Below, in pieces: positions 1 to 8,301 of a DNA stretch of 64,000 bases. Both the position numbers and the translations under genes were made by a program. The notes beneath the pieces are model-generated. The model searched no databases, was not told the DNA's origin, and saw only the letters and a program-made list of their open reading frames with translations. The first letter of the stretch is position 1. Every line of letters begins with the position of its first letter. This stretch comes from Ancylomarina subtilis (lineage in GTDB: Bacteria; Bacteroidota; Bacteroidia; Bacteroidales; Marinifilaceae): contig NZ_SHKN01000001.1 of NCBI RefSeq assembly GCF_004217115.1, positions 561,781 to 625,780 on the forward strand, written 5' to 3'.

Positions 1-1
1 T

Positions 2-328
2 AACATATGGGAAAATAAAAATAATGACCCTGATTTCGAGTGGTTTAAAACAAACTTGAAGAATGATGGAGATTACAGATTTGTTATTCCGGTGTCGCAT
101 ATCCCACCCTGGGCAGATCAGTATAATCATGGAAATGAACATGTGTTTAATGAGATGATGGCAGAAAATAACATTCAACTATCATTACATGGACATACCC
201 ATAGTTTTTATCATGGCAAACGATACGATCAGGTAGATTATCTGGTTATCGGAGATATTGCCGATAAGGCCTATGCTATCATAACGATAGAAGAAGATTC
301 ATACAGTATTGAACAGGTGTCTTTTTAG
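2..328 (+). CDS. Metallophosphoesterase, C-terminal part (cut by window edge)
   Basis: The reading frame is open from base 2 to the stop at 326-328, so this is the C-terminal end (about 108 residues) of a protein starting outside the window. The segment HGHTH near base 190 is the GHxH-type metal-binding motif of calcineurin-like metallophosphoesterases. The upstream VIPVSHIPPW looks like the preceding histidine motif of that fold. No membrane segment is visible in this part. The substrate cannot be told from the sequence; family members cleave phosphomonoesters or diesters in the cytoplasm or periplasm. The internal TTG at 56 is not a credible start because the frame is coding before it. Confidence 0.8.
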   Translation, partial: NIWENKNNDPDFEWFKTNLKNDGDYRFVIPVSHIPPWADQYNHGNEHVFNEMMAENNIQLSLHGHTHSFYHGKRYDQVDYLVIGDIADKAYAIITIEEDSYSIEQVSF

Positions 329-386
329 TGGTTACATCCAATTAGCTCGGTAATATTGAGTTGATGTTAGAATATATGAAAACAAA

Positions 387-986
387 ATGATTAAGAAATT
401 CACGTATAGCATTCTTATTTTTACACTTTTGTCGACGATTACTAAAGGTGCTGAAAATCTGAAAATTAAAAATGATTCCATACAGCGAAAATGGTATGTC
501 CCTCAAGCTGCAAAAATTCAACATGCAGGTAATATTGGTTTTATGTCACTTGGAGCCACTTATTATCTGGTTGACGATTGGTATCAATTGTCAATCATGT
601 ATGGGATGGCTACTGATCATACAGAGGCCAAAACGCTTAATACTTTAGCTTTAAAGAATACATTTCTGATTAAGAAGTTTCATTATAACGATTTTGTCTT
701 GAGTCCTCTGGCAGGCTTAAGTATTAATTTCGGATCGACTCATAACACATATCGTAAATTACCCGATTATTTTCCCGATAAGTATTATTTTCAGAATAAG
801 ATTCACTTTACTCCCTTCGTAGGTGGCATGATTTATCATCCCTTGCCATTTAAAACCATTAAGGGGATTGATTTCTATTCTGAGGTGGCAACTATGGATA
901 ATTATCTACTTGAAGCAATTCGAACTGATTACGTGAAATTTGATGATATCTGGAATATTTCTTTAGGGCTAACCCTTTACTTCTAG
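387..986 (+). CDS. Secreted outer-membrane barrel-like protein, unknown function
   Basis: 199 residues. Residues 1-22 form a Sec signal peptide (MIKKF, hydrophobic core, cut near KGA-EN). The mature part has alternating aromatic and polar residues and ends in LTLYF, a terminal phenylalanine typical of outer-membrane beta-barrels inserted by the Bam machinery. I do not recognise a named family. It follows the metallophosphoesterase by 58 bases and is closed by a strong terminator at 1028-1074, so the two may share a transcript. A small 8-strand barrel is the best structural guess. Confidence 0.7.
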   Translation: MIKKFTYSILIFTLLSTITKGAENLKIKNDSIQRKWYVPQAAKIQHAGNIGFMSLGATYYLVDDWYQLSIMYGMATDHTEAKTLNTLALKNTFLIKKFHYNDFVLSPLAGLSINFGSTHNTYRKLPDYFPDKYYFQNKIHFTPFVGGMIYHPLPFKTIKGIDFYSEVATMDNYLLEAIRTDYVKFDDIWNISLGLTLYF

Positions 987-1027
987 GGTGATATAGAAAT
1001 TCAAGTTACAATTTAATTAAAATATAA

Positions 1028-1074
1028 GGTCTTATTTCCCAAAGTTCTATACGACTAGGGAAATAAGACTTTTT
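1028..1074 (+). terminator. Rho-independent terminator after the barrel-protein gene
   Basis: A perfect 12-bp stem (GTCTTATTTCCC at 1029-1040 with GGGAAATAAGAC at 1058-1069), extended by a G-T pair, is followed by a T run. Confidence 0.85.
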
Positions 1075-1136
1075 GCTTTTGAGAATTGATTTAAAAGTTT
1101 TAGATTTGCAATCCTTATTAATTCTAAATAAAAGCA

Positions 1137-2150
1137 ATGCAAGCTAATTTTTGGCACGAACAAAAAGCGCCTTCTTTTTCCCTGGCCCCTATGGAGGATG
1201 TGACCGATACAGTCTTTCGGGAGATGATTCTGAAGAATTCTGAACAAGATAGGTTACACCTTCTGTTTTCGGAGTTTACTTCAACGGATGGCATGTGCCA
1301 CGAAATTGGCCACGATAAGGTGAAGCATCGACTTCAGATCAATTCAAGTGAAAAATTACTTTTGAAAGAGAAATCGGTGAAACTGATTGCTCAGATTTGG
1401 GGAAAAGATCCGGAAAAATATTACAAGACGGCTCAGTACATTGCTCAGGAAACCGATTTTGACGGGATTGATATCAATATGGGCTGCCCCGTAAAGAATG
1501 TTGTCAAATCAGGTTGTTGTTCTGCTCTTATACAAGAGCCTGAGCTTGCTAAAGAAATTATATTGGCTACTCGTGAAGGATCAAATTTACCTTTGAGCGT
1601 CAAGACTCGAATAGGGTTTAAAGAGGTTGTGACCAATTCATGGGTATCTCATTTGCTTACTATGCCTATTGATGCGCTTATACTTCATGGTCGTATCCAA
1701 AAACAAATGTCTGATGGACTGGCAGATTGGGATGAAATTGCTAAAGCAGTCCAGTTACGAGATGAAATCGCCCCCAATATAAAGTTGATTGGTAATGGTG
1801 ATGTCATGTCTTATCAGGATGGTTTGGATAAGGTGAATCAGTTTGGTGTAGATGGGGTCATGATTGGTCGTGGTATTTTTAAAGATCCCTGGTTGTTTAG
1901 TCCCGGTTTATCAGTAGTTGATGAAGAGCGGAAACTAAATATGCTTTGGGAACACACCGATTTATACGAACGAACCTGGCAGGGAAATAAGAATTTTGCT
2001 ATTCTCAAACGTTTCTTCAAAATCTACTGCAAAGAATTTCATGGTGCGGCAAAATTGTGCCATCAACTGATGCAAACCTCGTCGGCTAAAGAAGTGAAGG
2101 AAGCCTTAGATTTCCACAAACAAAATATTCAACAGGAAGAATTGGTTTAA
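1137..2150 (+). CDS. tRNA-dihydrouridine synthase
   Basis: 337 residues, the normal length for the Dus family, which reduces uridine in the D-loop of tRNA with FMN and NADPH. Visible motifs: LAPMEDVTD at 16-24 (FMN phosphate strand), NMGCPVK at 114-120 and SGCCSAL at 125-131 carrying the probable catalytic cysteine, then GNGDVMS and GVMIGRGIF of the TIM-barrel FMN site. The subfamily (DusA, B or C) cannot be decided by eye. It sits alone between the upstream terminator and a convergent radical SAM gene. Confidence 0.92.
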   Translation: MQANFWHEQKAPSFSLAPMEDVTDTVFREMILKNSEQDRLHLLFSEFTSTDGMCHEIGHDKVKHRLQINSSEKLLLKEKSVKLIAQIWGKDPEKYYKTAQYIAQETDFDGIDINMGCPVKNVVKSGCCSALIQEPELAKEIILATREGSNLPLSVKTRIGFKEVVTNSWVSHLLTMPIDALILHGRIQKQMSDGLADWDEIAKAVQLRDEIAPNIKLIGNGDVMSYQDGLDKVNQFGVDGVMIGRGIFKDPWLFSPGLSVVDEERKLNMLWEHTDLYERTWQGNKNFAILKRFFKIYCKEFHGAAKLCHQLMQTSSAKEVKEALDFHKQNIQQEELV

Positions 2151-2402
2151 GCATTAAAAATTTCAATCAAATTAAAATTTTAAGAATTCTTTTTAGAGAA
2201 TCCTTTCTGAGAATTGAATATTTATGGGCAATGTGTCCCTTATCTCAGGATAGCTTCAAATTATGCTGTTAAAATGGGGTTTGTGTTGATGCAAGCCCCT
2301 GTTTATAGGCTTTTTATCTGTGATTATAAAAGGACATAATTTCTGTCCATTTAGGCAAAATCGATAAAAATGAGTGTTTGAGACTAGATTTTGATAACGA
2401 AA

Positions 2403-3581
2403 TCAGGAATTTGAATTCGTATTGTTAATTTCAAACAAGACTTTTAGATCTTCAGACGATTCTTCTCGAAGCTTATCGAAAAGTTCAGTCTCTTTTAAAA
2501 AGGCCTTCCAATGCTTGCTTAAATCTTCGGCTTGCATATATGTGATACATTCTTCAAATTGTTTCAAAACTGAAAGAGGAATCGAATTTTCATTAGCCCA
2601 CAGATAAAATTTCTCAAAAGACTTGGCAATTGCATCTTTGATATGTGCAGGAATGGCTTTGGTGTTATAATAATAAGGTCGTTCGAGTATATTGATATAG
2701 AAATCCTCTTTTTGAATCACATCCAGCTCCAGACAGGTTTTGTATAATTCAGGCAAGTTAGCAATGGATAGAACGGAAATGGTTGGTGCAATCTTAAATT
2801 TGATATGCGAGAATTCTCTTATAGCCTCTCTGTTCTCCACAAATTTGACCCAATTAAACCCCTTTCGAATGTATTCTCCCAATTTCTGGTGAGCATCTAT
2901 GCTTGCCAGAATCTCAACATCATCAAACTGTTTCCAATAATTTAAAATTTGATGCCCTTTGAACTCCAGAACAGAAAAGTTGGTGTTATAACGCAGACGA
3001 AGTTTAGTGTGCTTATTATCAATTAAATATTGTAGAAGTGTATAGTGTTCTTCACTCATTAAGGGTTCTCCCCCTGCAAAATAGATTTCTTCAGCCTGCA
3101 GAAGTGCTTCTCCGTTTTCTGCAATGAAGTTTTCAAAATCGTTGATATTCTGCAGTAATGCGGTATTTCCCAAACTTCGTTTTAGGGGTTTGGCCTCAGT
3201 AAACCATGATGAACTAGCACCATGCCAGCAGGTTCGACAAGCAAAATTGCATGCATTAGAAAAACGAATGTCAAAATATACGGGTTGTTGTTTCTCTTCG
3301 TAAGCTTTAAAGGCGCTAAATCGCTCGTGAGTCTCTTGTCTAATACTCTTTCCTCCTGCTTCTTCGAGTTTTAAACAAACAGCACATCGAGGGTCAGATT
3401 CCCCATTTTTAAATTTTGCCCGTAGTTTATTAATAGCTTCGTCCTGCCAAATTTCATTGAAACTTTGCTTGTTGCAATTGCCGTATGGAATATTTGCGAC
3501 ACAACAGGCTTTAACATTTCCTGCATTACCCACATGGTAATGAATAAAGGGCATTAAACAAAAAGGGCGTTCTGAATTCAT
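2403..3581 (-). CDS. Radical SAM protein with N-terminal twitch/SPASM-like cysteines
   Basis: 392 residues. The radical SAM cluster motif CNFACRTC lies at residues 111-118, followed by FAGGEPLM. Before it are extra cysteines (C8, C26-C27, C66, C69) in a SPASM/twitch-like arrangement, so the auxiliary-cluster region precedes the radical SAM core instead of following it. This matches the group named N-terminal twitch radical SAM proteins. Enzymes of this type modify proteins, peptides or small molecules by 5'-deoxyadenosyl radical chemistry; no substrate is evident. The gene starts head-to-head with sodN (170 bp apart), but a shared role is only a guess. Confidence 0.85.
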   Translation of the reverse strand: MNSERPFCLMPFIHYHVGNAGNVKACCVANIPYGNCNKQSFNEIWQDEAINKLRAKFKNGESDPRCAVCLKLEEAGGKSIRQETHERFSAFKAYEEKQQPVYFDIRFSNACNFACRTCWHGASSSWFTEAKPLKRSLGNTALLQNINDFENFIAENGEALLQAEEIYFAGGEPLMSEEHYTLLQYLIDNKHTKLRLRYNTNFSVLEFKGHQILNYWKQFDDVEILASIDAHQKLGEYIRKGFNWVKFVENREAIREFSHIKFKIAPTISVLSIANLPELYKTCLELDVIQKEDFYINILERPYYYNTKAIPAHIKDAIAKSFEKFYLWANENSIPLSVLKQFEECITYMQAEDLSKHWKAFLKETELFDKLREESSEDLKVLFEINNTNSNS

Positions 3582-3663
3582 ATTGCAAAGATAAGCGAAT
3601 TGCTTTTCCTCTTTGCGTTTTCATTAGCTATTTTGGTTTGTTCCACCTATTAAATAAATACAG

Positions 3664-3694
3664 TTTTGTCTTAATTTAGGCTTTGTTATATTTT
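3664..3694 (+). promoter_or_regulatory. Possible Bacteroidota-type promoter of sodN
   Basis: TTTTG at 3664-3668 and TATATTTT at 3687-3694 are 18 bases apart, close to the -33 TTTG / -7 TAnnTTTG pattern of the Bacteroidota primary sigma factor. The last base of the -7 element deviates. Confidence 0.3.
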
Positions 3695-3751
3695 CAGGTC
3701 TCACCTATTTAGATTAATTTTAATTAAACTTTTAAATAAAAATTAGTTGTT

Positions 3752-4225
3752 ATGAAAAAAATAAAAGTATTGGCTCTTGTATGCCTTATGTTTATGGGAT
3801 TTGGAACTGTTAAAAGCTATGCCCACTGTGAAATACCTTGCGGTATATATGATGATGCTGCCAGAGTGAAAATGATGTATGAACATATTCAAACCATTGA
3901 AAAAAGCATGAAAATGATTATTGAACTTTCTGCTTCAGAGAAACCAGATTACAATCAGTTAGTACGTTGGGTCAATAATAAAGAAGAGCATGCTAAGAAA
4001 TTACAGGATCTTGCAACTCAGTATTTTATGTTTCAGCGTATTAAGCTTAGTGACGATCCGATGATGAAAGCTAAAAATATGACACAGCTTGAATTGCTGC
4101 ATAAAATATGTGTCTATGCAATGAAAGCCAAGCAAAGTACCAATATGGACATGATTAAAAAATTGAACGATACGGTTCATGATTTCGATCATGCCTATTT
4201 TAGCAAAGATGAACACAAGCATTAA
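3752..4225 (+). CDS. sodN: Nickel superoxide dismutase with Sec signal peptide
   Basis: 157 residues. Residues 1-24 are a Sec signal peptide (MKKIKV, hydrophobic core, SYA before the cut). The mature protein would begin HCEIPCGIYDD, the nickel hook of Ni-SOD (consensus HCxxPCGxY), in which His1, Cys2 and Cys6 bind nickel. Downstream, QLVRWVNNKEEHAKK and LLHKICVYAMKAKQS match the four-helix bundle of the family. It dismutates superoxide to oxygen and hydrogen peroxide. Streptomyces Ni-SOD needs a dedicated peptidase (SodX) to expose His1; here signal peptidase I cleavage after Ala24 would do so. No maturation gene lies next to it. It is a single gene closed by a terminator. Confidence 0.92.
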   Translation: MKKIKVLALVCLMFMGFGTVKSYAHCEIPCGIYDDAARVKMMYEHIQTIEKSMKMIIELSASEKPDYNQLVRWVNNKEEHAKKLQDLATQYFMFQRIKLSDDPMMKAKNMTQLELLHKICVYAMKAKQSTNMDMIKKLNDTVHDFDHAYFSKDEHKH

Positions 4226-4237
4226 TTCAAACTATCA

Positions 4238-4270
4238 AAAAAACCTCTTCGTATTGATGAAGAGGTTTTT
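4238..4270. terminator. Bidirectional terminator between sodN and the YciI-like gene
   Basis: AAAAACCTCTTC and GAAGAGGTTTTT form a perfect stem with an 8-base loop between two convergent genes. A and T runs flank it on both sides. Confidence 0.85.
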
Positions 4271-4291
4271 CTATTTTAAATAAACAGCTGC

Positions 4292-4762
4292 TTATTCGGC
4301 GATTGATTTTTTAGTCAACTGCTCGTGAATGGTATTTATCTCTTTAACCGCGGCTGAACCATACCAAGGATGTAATTCCATGATTAATCGGCCAGCCTTG
4401 ACGGCAGGGTCGCTTTCAGTCAAACGCCTGGCTGCTTCCATGCTCTCTACATTAAAAATATAGATGCCTCTAATATCACCATCATCCATAAAAGGACCGG
4501 CAAGAACCAGAGTGCCCTCCTCTGCCATTTTCATGATATTTTTAAGATGAGCTTTTTGCAATTGTGCAGCAGTAATCGAATCTTGATTTCTATTGGGGCC
4601 TCTCTTTAAAAACGCCATCACGTACTGACTCATGCCATATTGATCCGCCTTCAATTTGAGTGCAAGTTCCTGATTATATTCTTTTTTATGGGATGTTTCC
4701 TGACAAGCACACAAGCAAACGCCTGTAATGCATAGAGATAGGAGGAAATGTAATGCTTTCAT
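4292..4762 (-). CDS. YciI-like domain lipoprotein
   Basis: 156 residues. The start is a lipoprotein signal (hydrophobic core, then LCAC with the lipidated cysteine near residue 19). The rest resembles the YciI/dimeric alpha-beta barrel fold: a long helix, LVLAGPFMDDGDIRGIYIF, then ESMEAARRLTESDPAVKAGR. In YciI proteins the conserved acidic and His residues form a small putative active site, but no general reaction is established. A membrane-anchored, exported version is less common than the cytosolic form. It is convergent with sodN. Confidence 0.75.
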   Translation of the reverse strand: MKALHFLLSLCITGVCLCACQETSHKKEYNQELALKLKADQYGMSQYVMAFLKRGPNRNQDSITAAQLQKAHLKNIMKMAEEGTLVLAGPFMDDGDIRGIYIFNVESMEAARRLTESDPAVKAGRLIMELHPWYGSAAVKEINTIHEQLTKKSIAE

Positions 4763-4822
4763 TTTTCAGATTTTAAATTGTATCTGTAAGATAAGAAAAA
4801 CATTTAAGGCAACCGAAAACAG

Positions 4823-5629
4823 TTATTTCCAATATTGATAAAAGTGATGCACGGGGCCATGGCCTTTCCCAATGTTATAATCACGTCCTTCTTTTATTGA
4901 ATTTGTAATATAAAGTTTAGCGCGTTGAGCTGATTCTGATATTGTGAACCCTTTTGCCAGAAAAGAAGCTAATGCTGAAGACAAGCTGCAACCTGTTCCA
5001 TGCGTATTTTGTGTTTCAATTCTTTTCGATTTCAAATCATGGCTTTGTGATGTTTCAAAATCGTATAAAACATCGATTAAATCATCCCCGGTTAAGTGGC
5101 CGGCTTTTAATAAAACAGATACCTGGTATTTTTCAGCTAATTCTTTGGCTACTCCTCTAAACTCAGCTTGTTTTTCAATTTTTCTTCCCAGCAATATTTC
5201 TGCTTCAGGCAGATTAGGCGTGATAATCCTCACTTTAGGGAATAAAATTGTTTTGAGATTATCGATAGCTTCATTCTGAAGCAATTGATTTCCTGAAGTG
5301 GCCACCATTACCGGATCAAGCACAACATTCTTTATTTGATATTTATCCAGACAGGCAGCTACCATTTGTATGATTTCAGAGGAATGTAACATTCCAATTT
5401 TAATAGCATCTGTGCCAATATCATCAAGTACAGCTTCAATTTGAGACTTAACTGTCATTGAAGGTACTGGGTGAATATCTTTTACGCCAAGTGTATTTTG
5501 TGCTGTAATAGCGGTTATTGCAGAACTGGCATAGCATTGACAAGCTGAAATCGTCTTGATGTCAGCCTGAATTCCAGCTCCTCCGCCAGAATCACTTCCT
5601 GCAATGGTGAGGACTTTATGGTATTTCAT
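4823..5629 (-). CDS. thiD: Hydroxymethylpyrimidine / phosphomethylpyrimidine kinase
   Basis: 268 residues, the full length of ThiD. It phosphorylates HMP and HMP-P to HMP-PP, the pyrimidine half of thiamine. Family motifs: TIAGSDSGGGAGIQAD at the N-terminus, VLDPVMVATSG, TPNLPEAEILLG and NTHGTGCSLSSALA, the last being the ribokinase-fold anion hole with catalytic Asp/Gly-rich loop. It is not followed by other thi genes. A TPP riboswitch lies in its leader (5733-5812), directly supporting thiamine-dependent regulation. Confidence 0.95.
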   Translation of the reverse strand: MKYHKVLTIAGSDSGGGAGIQADIKTISACQCYASSAITAITAQNTLGVKDIHPVPSMTVKSQIEAVLDDIGTDAIKIGMLHSSEIIQMVAACLDKYQIKNVVLDPVMVATSGNQLLQNEAIDNLKTILFPKVRIITPNLPEAEILLGRKIEKQAEFRGVAKELAEKYQVSVLLKAGHLTGDDLIDVLYDFETSQSHDLKSKRIETQNTHGTGCSLSSALASFLAKGFTISESAQRAKLYITNSIKEGRDYNIGKGHGPVHHFYQYWK

Positions 5630-5698
5630 GTCTTAGTTCAATTTAGGTTTAGGAACGTTTCAGACATAAATGTTGTTGTGGGATAGGAAATATAAGAT

Positions 5699-5720
5699 AA
5701 GAGCCTGGTTAAAAGCTCTT
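5699..5720 (-). promoter_or_regulatory. Hairpin between the TPP riboswitch and thiD (expression platform?)
   Basis: AAGAGC and GCTCTT pair over a 10-base loop just downstream of the TPP aptamer on the minus strand. The stem is short and no long T run follows, so a transcription terminator is uncertain. It could be the regulatory stem of the riboswitch. Confidence 0.4.
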
Positions 5721-5732
5721 AAAATGAATTCG

Positions 5733-5812
5733 TTTTCCTACGCTGCTATTATGCATGTCAGGTTCCAGGGTTTTATCTCAGCCTGATGGAATCAAGCACC
5801 CCTAACGGTATG
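5733..5812 (-). ncRNA. TPP riboswitch (THI element) upstream of thiD
   Basis: Read on the minus strand, the conserved blocks of the thiamine pyrophosphate aptamer appear in order: AGGGGTGC, GGCTGAGAT, ACCCTGGAACCTGA and AGCAGCGTAGGAAA. These are the pyrimidine- and pyrophosphate-sensing helices. The aptamer ends about 100 bases before the thiD start and should lower thiD expression when TPP is plentiful. Confidence 0.95.
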
Positions 5813-5945
5813 ACAAATATATTCTTTTTATGATTAAATCTATAAAATGCTATCACATTCAATTATTTCAATAAAATTGAATTCTTATGGAAAATTCGTG
5901 TGAAAATTTAAACAATATGTCTATTTTTGAGAAAAATATATACAT

Positions 5946-6599
5946 ATGCTTAGTATTTCTCAGATCGTAGAAAAAATCATTGCACATCAACCTTTTCTTG
6001 CTGAAGCCTTGGTTGAAGGATTGATAAATGTTTCCTCACTGGCTCGAAAAATTCAGCCTGAGGTGGAACAACATTTCGGTGACCAGGTAAAAAGTGGTGC
6101 CATCGTTATGTCTATCAATAGACTGATCCCTAAGATGAAAGGGAAAATCTCACATCTTGGAGCCGAAGTGGTTGTTCGGGATATCATTGTCCGTTCACAA
6201 TTGGTGGATTATACTTACAAGAATTCGAGTATGTTGATCGAGAGACATACAGATTTGTTGAGAGCTATTGGTCCAAATCAGGAATTCTTCTACACGATGG
6301 TCCAGGGGGTTTTTGAGTCGAATTTGGTTGTTAGTCAATCTTTAGCCGATCAGGTAGAAACGATTTTTGAGGAAGAAAGTATGTTGAGTAAAAGTGGGCG
6401 TCTTTCTGCTGTCACCCTTAAATTACCAGATGTGAATGCACAGCAAGCTGGTTTCTATTACCATATTCTTAAAAGTATTGCCTGGGCTGGAATTAATATA
6501 CGGGAAGTAATATCTACGACTAATGAATTTACGATTGTAGTGAATGATGATGCGATTGACAAAACCTTCTCTGTATTAAAGAATTTAGGACAAAGCTAG
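5946..6599 (+). CDS. ACT-domain protein, unknown function
   Basis: 217 residues. The first 140 or so are helical (LVEGLINVSSLARKIQPEVEQ, then a region similar to a small winged-helix fold). Residues about 145-215 (AVTLKLPDVNAQQAGFYYHILKSIAWAGINIREV then EFTIVVNDDAID) have the beta-alpha-beta-beta-alpha-beta pattern of an ACT domain like those regulating aspartate kinases. No catalytic domain is present. The protein probably binds a small ligand such as an amino acid. The gene is monocistronic, ending in a terminator. Confidence 0.65.
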   Translation: MLSISQIVEKIIAHQPFLAEALVEGLINVSSLARKIQPEVEQHFGDQVKSGAIVMSINRLIPKMKGKISHLGAEVVVRDIIVRSQLVDYTYKNSSMLIERHTDLLRAIGPNQEFFYTMVQGVFESNLVVSQSLADQVETIFEEESMLSKSGRLSAVTLKLPDVNAQQAGFYYHILKSIAWAGINIREVISTTNEFTIVVNDDAIDKTFSVLKNLGQS

Positions 6600-6624
6600 A
6601 ATATAGAAATTGAAAAAATACAAA

Positions 6625-6651
6625 AAAAGGGATGCTCAAAGCATCCCTTTT
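6625..6651. terminator. Bidirectional terminator
   Basis: GGGATGC and GCATCCC pair over a 5-base loop, with AAAA and TTTT on the flanks, between two convergent genes. Confidence 0.85.
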
Positions 6652-6672
6652 ATATTTTGAAGTGATTGTAGT

Positions 6673-7404
6673 TTACAATACAGCTTTTACTTCTTTTAAT
6701 AAAGAATCAACATCTTCTCTGGCAGGAGCAAGAGTTTTAGCTTTTGTGTACTGAGCAACGGCTTTCTTGTAGAAAGACTTTGCTTTTGCAATTTCAACAG
6801 CAAATTTCTCTTTTTCAGTATTTGCTAATGGATTAGCAGCAGCTTGAATTTTAGCACCTTCTCCAAAGTATAGAGAACCGAGACTAACGATAGCGTCAGT
6901 TTTCATTGAAGATTTCAATTCAATAGCTTGCTTGTATGCTGCTTCAGCATCATCAAATTTAGAAGCTTTCTGAGCTTTCTGTCCTTCAATTAAATAATGC
7001 TTGGCTAAAGTTTTAGTCAATTTCGCATTTTTTGCAGGAACAGCAGCAATACCCGCTTTTAAGGTTGCAACCATCTCGTCATATTTGTTCAGTTTTTTAA
7101 GAGCAGTTGCTTTTCTTAAATATGAACTTGATAGTTTATATTTTGCAGTAATGGCTTTGTCAAAATAGATAACAGCCTTAGCGTAATCTTTAACTTTTGT
7201 TGCAGCATAACCAACGTTATATACTGTTTTAATATCATCTGCTGCTTCAGGTAGTCTTAGGTAGTTTTCTAAATGAACGATAGCTGCTTTGTAATCTTTC
7301 GCTTTCAGTGCAGCGTTTCCGTCATTTTTCAATTGCACTGCATCCTGTGCAAATGCACCTAAAACACTCATACAAACAACTAGGGTAAGAAATAACTTTT
7401 TCAT
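6673..7404 (-). CDS. Exported TPR-repeat protein
   Basis: 243 residues from the ATG at 7404, chosen because it begins a clean signal peptide (MKKLFLTLVVCMSVLGAFAQ). An upstream in-frame start at 7440 would add 12 polar residues. The mature part consists of tetratricopeptide-like helices: GNAALKAKDYKAAIVHLENYL, GYAATKVKDYAKAVIYFDKAI and DAEAAYKQAIELK. It is lysine- and alanine-rich. TPR proteins are scaffolds for protein-protein contacts; the likely location is the periplasm. No partner is apparent next to it. Confidence 0.8.
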   Translation of the reverse strand: MKKLFLTLVVCMSVLGAFAQDAVQLKNDGNAALKAKDYKAAIVHLENYLRLPEAADDIKTVYNVGYAATKVKDYAKAVIYFDKAITAKYKLSSSYLRKATALKKLNKYDEMVATLKAGIAAVPAKNAKLTKTLAKHYLIEGQKAQKASKFDDAEAAYKQAIELKSSMKTDAIVSLGSLYFGEGAKIQAAANPLANTEKEKFAVEIAKAKSFYKKAVAQYTKAKTLAPAREDVDSLLKEVKAVL

Positions 7405-7593
7405 ATTTTTAATTTGGTTTAAATTTTTGATCTGGGCCACAATACAATATTAATCCAATTTTCACAAGGAATTAAAAGTGTTTTGTATTCCGATCGATGT
7501 CACTTATGTTATTAATTTTGTTCTTGATTTTTCAAAAACAAGCCTAAAAATAACGATTTCATTAAATAATCAAATAAAATTGATTAAAAAATT

Positions 7594-7627
7594 GTTAAAA
7601 GAAGTCTGGAGCCTGATGGATCTAGAC
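7594..7627 (-). terminator. Probable terminator of the cobC-side operon
   Basis: On the minus strand GTCTAGA and TCCAGAC pair (one G-T) over a 10-base loop and are followed by TTCTTTT. It lies 32 bases after the cobC stop. Confidence 0.5.
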
Positions 7628-7658
7628 ATATAATCAGGCATTAAGGCTAAAATTTAAT

Positions 7659-8189
7659 TTAAAATTCAAGCTGGACCAACTCACCAAAACCAGCCGGAGC
7701 CTCATTAAAAGCTTCTTTCAATTGAATATTCTTATGTATAGCTTGAAGCGTTCTGATGACTCCACCATGGGTTACAATGGCGACCTGTTTATGCTCCAAT
7801 TTCTTTAAATCTTCTAAAAATTGGATCACACGCTCGTGAAGCATTACAAAAGATTCACCATTTGAACATTTCTTATTCACGAAGTCTTCCATCCATTTAT
7901 CCAGAAAGGGGTCTTGAATCTCATCCCATGCTTTCCCTTCCCAATCACCGAAGTTTAGTTCCATTAAACGATCATCGAAAGTCACATTTCCGCCAAATAA
8001 ATCGGTAGCCAATGTTTTAGCACGGGTTAGTGGACTCGAATAATATGCGTCAAACTTCAAATCATCTATGTTCTTTTTTATTGTCTCCAGTTCTTCCGGG
8101 TATGTTTCAAGTAATTCAACGTCTTTTTGTCCGTAACAAACGCCTGGTTCAACATTTACTTTTGTATGTCTGATTAAATGAAGTATCAT
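7659..8189 (-). CDS. cobC: Alpha-ribazole phosphatase, histidine phosphatase family
   Basis: 176 residues from the ATG at 8189, which places the catalytic LIRHTK at the very N-terminus as usual. A longer frame to 8258 would add an unsupported hydrophobic stretch. Motifs: LHLIRHTKV (phosphorylated His), YYSSPLTRAKTLA, ELNFGDWEGK and IVTHGGVIR (second catalytic His). In cobamide assembly CobC removes the 5'-phosphate of alpha-ribazole phosphate or of the cobamide phosphate. The position next to cobS and cobT supports this over a general phosphoglycerate mutase role. Confidence 0.85.
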   Translation of the reverse strand: MILHLIRHTKVNVEPGVCYGQKDVELLETYPEELETIKKNIDDLKFDAYYSSPLTRAKTLATDLFGGNVTFDDRLMELNFGDWEGKAWDEIQDPFLDKWMEDFVNKKCSNGESFVMLHERVIQFLEDLKKLEHKQVAIVTHGGVIRTLQAIHKNIQLKEAFNEAPAGFGELVQLEF

Positions 8190-8301
8190 GTTTTTATATT
8201 TTTTTGATATGAATAGACAAAAATAGTAATATGAAATGAATTGCAGCAAAAAAGCCACCTATTGCAGTGGCTTTTGTCAACAATTTTATTTTTAATAACA
8301 A

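Noticed and set aside
56-328. A complete 90-residue gene starting at TTG 56
   Set aside because: The same frame is open and protein-like from base 2, so it is the end of a longer metallophosphoesterase.
4001-4222. Minus-strand frame opposite sodN
   Set aside because: It is a shadow of a clearly coding gene with a known family, and its translation shows no domain.
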